Shown: positions 45,801-47,640 of the stretch, one piece after another | Position numbering within the stretch: position 1 is the first letter of the stretch | Layout of the letters: every line of letters starts with the position of its first letter | Source: Ostrinia nubilalis | Taxonomy: Eukaryota > Arthropoda > Insecta > Lepidoptera > Crambidae | Assembly (NCBI RefSeq): GCF_963855985.1 | Contig: NC_087110.1 | Span: 8,919,001-8,983,000 of the forward strand | Direction: 5' to 3' | DNA length: 64,000 nt | Notes under the pieces: model-generated | Seen by the model: only the letters and a program-made list of their open reading frames with translations | Told to the model about the DNA's origin: nothing | Databases searched by the model: none | Made by a program: the position numbers and the translations under genes

Positions 45801-47244
45801 GAAAATGACATCATTTTCCCACAATGATAGTCACTGTTCAAACTGAAAATATAAGTTTTAAACAAATGAATGTGTGTGAACGTGTTTGGACAAATTATGC
45901 AGGATTTTAACTTAATCATGAATTTGTGTGTGCTAATAAACCCCAGAGAATAATTTGGCTGTTCATTTGATTGTAGAGCGTCAAGTGTCAGACCATAATG
46001 TGTAATTTTTATTAGTCAAACATTAAAAGATATACTTAAATATAAGCTAAGCTCAGCTACATGATGCTTCTTAACAGCAAAATATCCACTATTAATAATC
46101 AAGTGAAGAGTTAGACAAGGCTTAAGCTTCCTATTTGAGCCAAAGGAAAATTAGCTTTGCGTTAGCAAATAAACTGTGGATCTTAAGTTTCAACCACACC
46201 AACGCGTGCACATTGCTATCGCCGGTGCGATCATAGGCCAATGACAGGTCGCGCGGACGGTCATGGGTCGCGCGGTCTGTCATGGGTCGCGCGGACTGTC
46301 ATGGGTCGCGCGGACTGTCATGGGTCGCGCGGACTGTCATGGGTCGCGCGGACTGTCATGGGTCGCGCGGACTGTCATGGGTCGCGCGGACTGTAATGGG
46401 TCGCGCGGACTGTCATGGGTCGCGCGGACTGTCATGGGTCGCGCGGACTGTCATGGGTCGCGCGGACTGTCATGGGTCGCGCGGACTGTCATGGGTCGCG
46501 CGGACTGTCATGGGTCGCGCGGACTGTCATGGGTCGCGCGGACTGTCATGGGTCGCGCGGACTGTCATGGGTCGCGCGGACTGTCATGGGTCGCGCGGAC
46601 TGTCATGGGTAGCGCGGACTGTCATTGGTCGCGCGACCTGTCATTGGCCTATGATCCCGCCGGCGATGGCGATCTGCACGCGTTGGTGTGGTTGATGCAT
46701 TAGCTATAAAAAGTAGTGATGGGAACGAGAGCACATGTCCGTATTAACTGATGGCTATTTTGTAAATAATGTGAGAAACTGAAACCCCAGACCAAGCTCA
46801 ATGTGGCTCGACAATAAAATGGTGAATGAGTGTGTGACCCCTTCCAAAAGGCATTAGGTGGTATTGGAAGTTCATTATCATTACTTTTAATGTTACATTG
46901 TTTTTCAGTGACACTAATCAACTACCTACATTAGCAGAAGTTCAAGATCAACCACAGTAATCTTAGTAACCAGATCTTGAAAATTTTTCATGATAATCTT
47001 GAATAATAATACCTTGGATGTGCCAAAAAGTCAAGATTATTAAAGCTTTATTACAAACTTCCATTCTTATCAGTACTCTCATTCGAAATTCAGTATTTAT
47101 AAATGTTATATTACTTTTAAAGTCAGTTATGTACTTTATCAGTAGTCCTTTTATTCCTGCAAACTTAAATTCAGTCCTTTCTATAAATCAATAATTGTGG
47201 CAAAATGTTTTCAGGAGACGGACATCCCAGCGACGGTTCTATGA
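12702..47244 (+). CDS. brp: bruchpilot / ELKS-CAST active-zone scaffold, visible part of the locus (spliced)
   Basis: Span of 20 coding exons with GT-AG borders and compatible phases. Bruchpilot is the insect ELKS/ERC/CAST protein; at presynaptic active zones it builds the electron-dense T-bar, clusters Ca2+ channels and tethers vesicles (family knowledge). Exons 1-6 match vertebrate ELKS nearly residue for residue in places, for example LRIETQKQTL followed by ARDESIKKLLEMLQ. Exons 7-15 form the long charged coiled coil special to insect BRP. From 12702 to the stop at 39983 the visible exons give about 1,687 codons; joining instead to the 40601-47244 exons gives about 2,049. The N-terminus is missing from the window. 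No transmembrane segment or signal peptide is seen. Introns total over 28 kb and carry most of the mobile DNA. Identity is firm; isoform use is inferred. Confidence 0.93.
12925..13270 (+). repeat. brp: Tandem decayed copies of the exon 1 3' end and its donor
   Basis: Three degenerate copies of the last ~40 bases of exon 1 and ~85 bases of the intron follow in tandem. The copied donors begin at 12983, 13095 and 13224, against the real one at 12852. Each copy keeps the 'gggacactat(t/c)aag|gtga' kind of junction, but carries point changes and small deletions; copy 4 has an in-frame TAG. No copy has its own acceptor, so these are pseudo-donors rather than exons. Confidence 0.85.
13548..13672 (+). 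repeat. Interspersed repeat, family B
   Basis: Contains ctgtagatcctggctataca and gagttgcagcggtgggaacg, shared with 53425 and 53978. Confidence 0.7.
13807..13903 (+). CDS. brp: brp exon 2 (ELKS signature block)
   Basis: 97 nt: 32 codons plus one base. Acceptor ccacag, donor gtacgt. It encodes the most conserved ELKS/CAST segment, ELELRIETQKQTLQARDE followed by SIKKLLEMLQNKGM, almost identical to human ERC1/ERC2. This exon alone identifies the gene. Confidence 0.96.
14447..14502 (+). CDS. brp: brp exon 3 (short)
   Basis: 56 nt, entered in phase 1 and leaving in phase 0. Acceptor tttcag, donor gtaatt. It encodes GKEEERQMFQQMQAMAQKQ, which continues the coiled coil where vertebrate ELKS has a family-variable acidic/charged linker. 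The exact phase fit between exons 2 and 4 supports it despite its size. Confidence 0.85.
15634..15897 (+). CDS. brp: brp exon 4 (GC-rich, cassette-compatible)
   Basis: 88 codons, phase 0 at both ends, acceptor ggcag, donor gtaagt. The segment TLTAVLETKEARIATLERQV matches the ELKS stretch around 'ALQTVIEMKDSKISSMERGL'. The C-terminal part, with runs of Pro and Ser, looks like a loop outside the coil. Third positions are almost all G or C, unlike the neighbouring exons. Because both borders are phase 0, skipping it would keep the frame. It also stays open past the donor; see the read-through entry. Confidence 0.9.
15898..16029 (+). CDS. brp: Read-through end of brp exon 4 (short isoform, predicted)
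   Basis: If the gtaagt donor at 15898 is not used, the frame stays open for 43 more codons to TGA at 16027-16029. The added tail is Pro/Arg-rich and ends SATTL, a class I PDZ-ligand pattern (T-x-L). GC content stays very high through the tail and then drops at once to AT-rich sequence. AATAAA lies about 700 bases downstream. This looks like an intronic-polyadenylation isoform of roughly the ELKS N-terminal half, but chance openness in GC-rich DNA cannot be excluded without RNA data. Confidence 0.45.
   Translation, partial: VSFLLNDVRVMKDGRTSAPPARPPRPALRVHPRPSPYYSATTL
16733..16738 (+). terminator. AATAAA downstream of the exon 4 read-through stop
   Basis: Canonical poly(A) signal in 'gtaaataaagg', about 700 bases after the read-through TGA. 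It would suit a short brp transcript ending in intron 4. AATAAA is frequent in AT-rich DNA, so this supports the isoform only weakly. Confidence 0.35.
17060..17227 (+). CDS. brp: brp exon 5 (ELKS coiled coil)
   Basis: 56 codons, phase 0 in and out, donor gtgaga. It encodes LDEFRLEIQRRDQEILAMAA ... HIAVLKESLCAKEEHYSMLQ, matching the ELKS region 'IEVLKESLTAKEQRAAILQTEV'. The acceptor has a poor pyrimidine tract (gatgagcag); use of the AG three bases earlier would add one Gln. Confidence 0.92.
17338..17435. repeat. Probable LINE/SINE remnant
   Basis: 'cctatgtcccctagacgggg' and 'cagagggcgtccacatcagt' resemble a repeat common in moth genomes. Assignment is from memory only. Confidence 0.4.
17772..17918 (+). 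CDS. brp: brp exon 6 (ELKS coiled coil)
   Basis: 49 codons, phase 0 in and out, acceptor ttattcag, donor gtaaac. It encodes VEELKARLDEKSRVVEKKT ... IKDRKINVLQRK, matching ELKS 'VDALRLRLEEKETMLNKKT ... VKERKVNVLQKK'. The 3' end of the exon and the start of its intron are duplicated at 18114-18221. Confidence 0.94.
17903..18221 (+). repeat. brp: Tandem duplication of the exon 6 donor region, one copy split by a MITE
   Basis: The last ~16 bases of exon 6 and the first ~95 of its intron (starting gtgctgcagagaaaggtaaa) recur at 18116. Copy 1 carries a 95 bp foldback at 18001-18095; copy 2 has the uninterrupted site, with a single TA in 'gagctagag'. The insertion therefore came after the duplication, and copy 2 is the preserved empty site. 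Confidence 0.85.
18001..18095. mobile_element. Foldback MITE, copy 1
   Basis: Inverted arms of about 39 bases (taaagcctggtccgtgagca ... ) close on each other with a short spacer and end in TA on both sides. A second, 131 bp copy of the same family lies at 28520-28650. There is no coding capacity, so it needs a transposase from elsewhere. The TA target fits the Tc1/mariner superfamily. Confidence 0.85.
18551..18674. repeat. Foldback element whose arms are a tRNA T-arm
   Basis: 33-base inverted arms at 18551-18583 and 18642-18674, with one mismatch. The right arm is the T-stem/loop and 3' acceptor of a tRNA-like sequence (gtgggttcgattcccac). The left arm is an inverted copy of it. Confidence 0.8.
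18597..18669 (+). tRNA. tRNA-like sequence, probable pseudogene or SINE head
   Basis: Folds by eye into a cloverleaf: a 7/7 acceptor stem with two wobbles (gtctaag with cttaggt), D arm gctcagatggaaaagc, and a perfect 5/5 T-stem gtggg-ttcgatt-cccac. The anticodon stem ttgtc/gataa closes a loop of six rather than seven bases, so decoding is doubtful. It lies in intron 6 of brp beside an inverted copy of its own T-arm. I favour a tRNA-derived repeat over a working tRNA. Confidence 0.35.
20199..20944 (+). CDS. brp: brp exon 7 (ELKS to BRP coiled coil)
   Basis: 746 nt: 248 codons plus two bases, acceptor ttttcag, donor gtaagt. It opens IENLEDLLKEKDNQVDMARA, matching ELKS 'KIENLQEQLRDKEKQMSSL', then EEVIGDKEKQIQQLREQRDR matching 'EEALAEKERTIERLKEQRDR'. 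After about residue 80 it departs from vertebrate ELKS into a long heptad-rich Glu/Lys/Arg/Leu coil with recurring units such as RLEAKLESSQSEL and KLEKSQGEVYRLKAKLENAQ. It ends EEYD plus two bases of an Arg codon. The family boundary thus falls inside this exon. Confidence 0.95.
21586..21982. mobile_element. Tc1/mariner-like MITE with cagggtgtcccag ends
   Basis: About 39-base terminal inverted repeats: cagggtgtcccagaatagat on the left, and the reverse complement of 'attctgggacaccctt' on the right. Both outer ends meet TA. The ~395 bp AT-rich interior has no coding frame. It lies in intron 7. Confidence 0.85.
22025..22235 (+). CDS. brp: brp exon 8 (BRP coiled coil)
   Basis: 211 nt: completes the Arg codon, then 70 codons; donor gtgagc. 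It encodes LQSSISRLHSERDKAIAELD ... HSEIDKVQEKLDKAAVENRK, an uninterrupted heptad coil with DKxxEELE-type repeats like the rest of the insect-specific rod. The long antisense frame here is a shadow. Confidence 0.93.
22327..22440 (+). repeat. Short interspersed repeat, family A
   Basis: Shares a ~110 bp core (cccgtctggc ... ggagtgtag ... tttgcctctggt ... gatgatg) with copies at 11426, 12466 and 41446, all on the + strand. It ends in a GAT-type tail. Probably a SINE or a short LINE tail; I cannot name the family. Confidence 0.6.
22808..22960 (+). CDS. brp: brp exon 9 (BRP coiled coil)
   Basis: 51 codons, phase 0 both ends, acceptor ctccacag, donor gtaagt. It encodes LQVDREKQAYDFESLQSQLD ... 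DADRFRDKHDKAQ, continuing the coil. The next coding exon is 9.9 kb downstream, across the longest intron in the visible gene. Confidence 0.93.
23552..24177. mobile_element. Non-autonomous DNA element with tagggttgccaggt ends and a nested RTE
   Basis: Perfect 14-base inverted ends (tagggttgccaggt / acctggcaaccc ta), with subterminal 'gtccggc' and 'gtcgggcc' motifs. An RTE LINE 3' fragment sits inside at 23745-24125. No transposase frame of its own. No clear long target duplication is seen at the borders. Confidence 0.75.
23745..24130 (+). mobile_element. RTE-type LINE, 3' end fragment (124-residue frame)
   Basis: Open frame reading AMLGVSLRDRIRNEEIRKRT, then ISKLKWQWAGHIVRRTDGRW and a C-terminal EAYVQQWTSYG. 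This is the C-terminus of the endonuclease-reverse transcriptase of the RTE clade common in butterflies and moths (HmRTE-type). The catalytic RT core is missing (5' truncation). It ends in TGA and an ATGATGATG tail. It is nested in a DNA element. Confidence 0.85.
24563..24660. repeat. CCGGATATCCGG-type repeat cluster
   Basis: Dense runs of ggataccggatatccggc motifs, palindromic in part, beginning 'tagagatgaaacggatag'. This resembles one terminus of an insect hAT-like non-autonomous element, but no matching opposite terminus was found. Confidence 0.5.
26770..26884 (+). mobile_element. RTE LINE tail
   Basis: Runs from ggtaacaagaaggcgctgga to tgtggctgtgatgatgatga. Truncated 3' end in intron 9. 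Confidence 0.75.
28236..28345 (+). mobile_element. RTE LINE tail
   Basis: 'gaaggtcgcgggaagtacct' to 'gtcatttggctgaaacga', the same subfamily as 5502 and 53250. Confidence 0.75.
28520..28650. mobile_element. Foldback MITE, copy 2
   Basis: Same arms as the copy at 18001 (taaagcctggtccgtgagca on the left and its near-perfect inverse on the right), with a longer loop and TA at both ends. The longer loop suggests the 18001 copy is an internal deletion derivative. Confidence 0.85.
29067..30151 (-). mobile_element. Pogo/Tigger-like DNA transposon remnant
   Basis: TA-flanked inverted ends of about 25 bases (ggggaaagtagtacgag / ctcgtactactttcccc). The minus strand at 29456-29690 encodes a PHD-like Cys/His cluster at the C-terminus, in the order WIKCYACGKWGHKACAG ... 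GEFICDICNTA, broken by at least one TGA upstream. A C-terminal PHD-like finger after a DDE domain is common in insect pogo-like transposases. The DDE part is not recognisable in the remaining ~850 bases. The element is a deleted, inactive copy in intron 9 of brp. Confidence 0.75.
30905..32060 (-). mobile_element. Non-LTR retrotransposon (LINE), 5'-truncated reverse transcriptase
   Basis: An intact 328-codon frame (31036-32022) carries the second half of a reverse transcriptase: motif A FLDLSKAFD, motif B RQGGLTSPALF, catalytic YADDMVLL, then VKKSQFMVF and FKYLGHIV. The C-terminal thumb has ERERRALAVRCNMLARRFAR and NALRVQYNNAFRML. The frame reads back to about 32060, then similarity stops. Endonuclease and gag-like parts are absent. 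The 3' end carries an (AAT)n tail at 30909-30951. CR1/jockey-like group; exact clade not certain. The long intact frame suggests a fairly recent insertion. Confidence 0.88.
32628..32740 (+). repeat. Interspersed repeat, family B
   Basis: Diverged copy of the 'ctgtagatcctggctacaca' repeat also seen at 13548, 53425 and 53978. It lies just upstream of exon 10. Confidence 0.6.
32857..33045 (+). CDS. brp: brp exon 10 (Ala-rich coiled coil)
   Basis: 63 codons, phase 0 both ends, acceptor cttccag, donor gtgagt. It encodes ALVARIQKERDAALAEAASC, then an Ala-rich stretch and LDVLRERWEKAHQQHQKLT. It is a more Ala-rich, less charged coil than its neighbours. Confidence 0.93.
33719..33858 (+). CDS. brp: brp exon 11 (BRP coiled coil)
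   Basis: 140 nt: 46 codons plus two bases, acceptor gtttcag, donor gtactt. It encodes MERDDALTELEILKEKLDKA ... EYEKMLEKYD plus two bases of Arg. The YD|R phase-2 junction is the same as at the exon 7/8 border. Confidence 0.93.
33966..36135 (+). CDS. brp: brp exon 12 (723-codon rod exon)
   Basis: 2,170 nt with no stop in this frame; acceptor gttgcag, donor gtcagt. Apart from short breaks the whole exon is coiled coil, rich in Glu, Arg, Lys, Gln and Leu. Degenerate units recur (LERTILEMRQIEQERDALRA, LEKSQMHLAKYQETNETTRV, AQLEKSQDMLVNFQRELNS), and YDR/YDK recurs. This is the body of the insect-specific BRP C-terminal half, the elongated rod of the T-bar (family knowledge). Gln content rises toward the 3' end (QFHAQQQQLQQLQARG). 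Using a GTC donor rather than GTA leaves the frame open for about 19 more codons to a TGA at 36190, so intron retention would truncate the protein. Confidence 0.96.
36346..36873. mobile_element. Long foldback element (arms about 200 bases)
   Basis: Left arm 36346-36551 and right arm 36660-36873 are near-perfect inverses over about 200 bases, including ggtatacctctaaactcagt and its complement, around a ~108 base unique centre. The outer ends read caatgcc / ggcattg. No coding frame. Transcribed as part of the brp intron it would form a very long RNA hairpin. Confidence 0.88.
37100..37880 (-). pseudogene. Unidentified broken coding stretch
   Basis: Read on the minus strand, several segments have protein-like composition (charged, few rare repeats) but are split by stops and frame changes. 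One example is a ~53-codon piece ending at a TGA near 37355 that includes HEFDVKHFDGTKYEGLEDAL. Another lies at about 37650-37830. I do not recognise a family. It could be a decayed gene, a captured or viral-derived fragment, or a piece of a transposon. No repeat ends were found around it. Confidence 0.35.
38421..38687 (+). CDS. brp: brp exon 13 (coiled coil)
   Basis: 89 codons, phase 0 both ends, acceptor gatcacag, donor gtaata. It encodes LDLHEANKKLQAAGAQNAK, then ARRQLQEEFKKLEDARKQFE and EKEKSLTELDRQLKKRKEQM, a very strong charged coil. Confidence 0.94.
39055..39260 (+). CDS. brp: brp exon 14 (coiled coil)
   Basis: 206 nt: 68 codons plus two bases, acceptor ttctag, donor gtaagt. It encodes AGGSTAAVTDLNRKLTDSQK ... 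LLQLVQMSQEEQAQKEKQIM, a Gln/Glu-rich coil after a short Gly/Ser break. Confidence 0.94.
39582..39645 (+). CDS. brp: brp exon 15 (Gln-rich end of rod)
   Basis: 64 nt: completes a Gln codon, then 21 codons; acceptor tatccag, donor gtaaat. It encodes SVRNLQAKLKSQQQAQAQRE, the Gln-rich end of the long form. It leaves in phase 0, compatible with both the terminal exon at 39950 and the exon at 40601, so the C-terminus is chosen here. Confidence 0.92.
39950..39985 (+). CDS. brp: brp exon 16a, terminal exon of the long BRP form
   Basis: 11 codons and TAA, acceptor ttcacgcag with a good pyrimidine tract. It encodes AGPAGFLKSFF. In Drosophila the last 17 residues of BRP are needed to tether vesicles to the T-bar (brp-nude, family knowledge). 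This short Gly/Pro then Phe/Leu/Lys tip at the end of the Gln-rich coil is the positional equivalent (inference). About 480 bases of AT-rich 3' UTR follow, to an AATAAA at 40466. Confidence 0.85.
   Translation, partial: AGPAGFLKSFF
40466..40471 (+). terminator. brp: AATAAA after the long BRP stop
   Basis: Poly(A) signal in 'ataataaaaatt', about 480 bases after TAA and about 130 before the next exon, so it fits as the end of the long BRP transcript. Confidence 0.5.
40601..41272 (+). CDS. brp: brp exon 16b, start of ELKS-like alternative C-terminus
   Basis: 224 codons, phase 0 both ends, acceptor ccccggtag, donor gtaatt. It encodes DLSRARQSEIMAINDLTQTL, a non-coiled patch (EPSNIQRSKSFFELQKSGKV), then coiled coil with KDERINELEQIINKKAGV and KDKRILELEDALKESFMIAA. 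The last block matches the ELKS C-terminal motif 'KDDRIEELEEALRESVQITA'. It is therefore an ELKS tail lying downstream of the BRP rod. It can join exon 15 or any earlier phase-0 donor. RSKSFF is a Ser-rich, possibly phosphorylated, patch. Confidence 0.88.
41446..41566 (+). repeat. Short interspersed repeat, family A, next to a splice acceptor
   Basis: Copy of the family seen at 11426, 12466 and 22327 (ggagtgtag ... tttgtctctggt ... tgatggtaataatg). Its 3' tail runs into the acceptor used at 41568. Confidence 0.6.
41568..41728 (+). CDS. brp: brp exon 17b (Cys-containing coil)
   Basis: 161 nt: 53 codons plus two bases, acceptor cattgtag, donor gtaagt. It encodes KKMEQRIRSLQNASAMSCET, then CAPLLQRLQRLEASVHDSRA and an Arg-rich end. 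CETC is a paired-Cys motif not seen elsewhere in the protein. The acceptor has a weak pyrimidine tract because it sits at the end of a repeat. The phase fits both neighbours. Confidence 0.78.
42049..42267. mobile_element. MITE with cttaggcccta / aggtgctttacac ends
   Basis: Imperfect inverted ends of about 28 bases that close on actgtgactttt / aaaagtcgcagt. The interior has repeated 'gcgactg' motifs. Related short elements are common in moths; family not named. Confidence 0.55.
42368..42515 (+). CDS. brp: brp exon 18b (ELKS C-terminal block)
   Basis: 148 nt: completes a Val codon, then 49 codons; acceptor tctttcag, donor gtaaag. It encodes QNILEELITEKDNHIAELEI, then LKNERDRLLNRLKIE. It matches ELKS 'AISEKDANIALLELSSSKKK ... 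LKREKDRLVQQLKQQ'. This is strong evidence that the 40601-47244 exons are an ELKS-type tail. Confidence 0.92.
42535..42708. mobile_element. 174 bp foldback MITE
   Basis: Arms of about 75 bases (ctgagccccgattacggtaa / accgtaatcggggctcag) inverted around a short centre. It lies just 19 bases after the exon 18b donor. Confidence 0.88.
43123..43458 (-). mobile_element. RTE-type LINE, 3' end fragment (110-residue frame)
   Basis: Minus-strand frame with MLGVSLRDRIRNEEIRRRTK, AKTKWQWAGHIARRDDGRWG and the end FVQQWTSFG, the C-terminus of RTE endonuclease-reverse transcriptase. Intact over this length but lacks the RT core. It lies in intron 18b. Confidence 0.87.
43592..43702 (+). CDS. brp: brp exon 19b
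   Basis: 37 codons, phase 0 both ends, acceptor ggttacag, donor gtaata. It encodes NERIVELEREVYQEPTPPRS, then LLPIDLTLADGLLADHN. The coil ends at a Pro-rich turn and an acidic/hydrophobic segment follows. Strong GC bias at third positions supports coding. If the donor were ignored the frame would run to a stop at 43733-43735. Confidence 0.85.
44193..45395 (-). mobile_element. LINE, 3' part of the reverse transcriptase frame with a (GATA)n tail
   Basis: A 234-codon minus-strand frame (44688-45392) with RNLGNVFDAGLRFESHVLGL, a thumb/C-terminal region (LSRLNYGDLVYGPRLLSKTK) and an end with CWNNIPPPIRAAKS. This is typical of the C-terminal part of CR1/jockey-like LINE polymerases. The catalytic YxDD half is absent. 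The 3' UTR runs to a (GATA)n tail at 44193-44215. A different family from the copy at 30905. Confidence 0.82.
46190..46695. mobile_element. Foldback element carrying a minisatellite
   Basis: Flanking arms 46190-46257 and 46628-46695 are near-perfect inverses (caaccacaccaacgcg ... ggccaatgacaggtcgcgcg). The whole space between them is the 19 bp tandem array described next. The arms' inner ends contain a diverged repeat unit, so the array probably grew from the element itself. Confidence 0.85.
46261..46621 (+). repeat. Minisatellite, 19 bp unit x 19 copies
   Basis: Nineteen head-to-tail units of tcatgggtcgcgcggactg fill exactly 361 bases, with only single-base variants (for example gtctg in unit 1, gtaatg in an early unit, gtagcg in the last). 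Degenerate units flank both sides. Because 19 is not a multiple of 3 and no unit makes a stop in any forward frame, long repetitive open frames appear; they are not genes. Confidence 0.95.
47215..47244 (+). CDS. brp: brp exon 20b, terminal exon of the ELKS-like form
   Basis: Nine codons and TGA after acceptor tgttttcag. It encodes ETDIPATVL, with phase 0 matching exon 19b. The C-terminus T-V-L fits a class I PDZ ligand. Vertebrate ELKS ends in a different short motif that binds the RIM PDZ domain, so a C-terminal PDZ ligand is expected in this place. The exon is tiny and 3.5 kb from exon 19b, so it needs RNA evidence. Confidence 0.62.
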   Translation, partial: ETDIPATVL

Positions 47245-47640
47245 GGCCTCACAGCTAAGTCCAAACCGTGTATGTGGCTTCTCACGCACACTCACCCTTC
47301 ACCGCTACCTTACCTTCCATTACCGCTTATCACCTACATAGACCGAACAAACAATCCAAAAAATAACCTAAATATACCCAAAACAACGCTTTTCACTCGC
47401 GCCGGAAACCGTTACGCGCCATTTTGTCGTGGTAGCCATTTTGAATCGCAACCGGAAGTGATTGACAGATGTAACAGTCTCAAGAATTGATAAAAACGCG
47501 TTAACAAAAGCGTTGTGTACTAACATCGTCGCCCAAGCTTGCAACTTCGTGAAACGGCGCCATTTTCTCACTAATCGTGCCATAAGACCAAAGATGGTTC
47601 ATTTTGTTATTGTAAATAAATCTTGTTTTTATTTTTACAT
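47245..47640 (+). other. brp: Probable 3' UTR of the ELKS-like brp form
   Basis: Sequence after TGA with no further conserved frame. A poly(A) signal AATAAA lies at 47615-47620, and further ones follow near 48576. The exact end is not known. Confidence 0.5.
47615..47620 (+). terminator. brp: AATAAA poly(A) signal after brp exon 20b
   Basis: In 'tgtaaataaatctt', about 370 bases after the stop and followed by a T-rich stretch, as expected of a cleavage region. Confidence 0.45.

Noticed and set aside
46263..46703. Overlapping open frames of 137-146 codons with a repeating Gly-Arg-Ala-Asp pattern
   Set aside because: They are products of the 19 bp minisatellite, which is open in all three forward frames; the peptide period equals the unit length and has no family resemblance.
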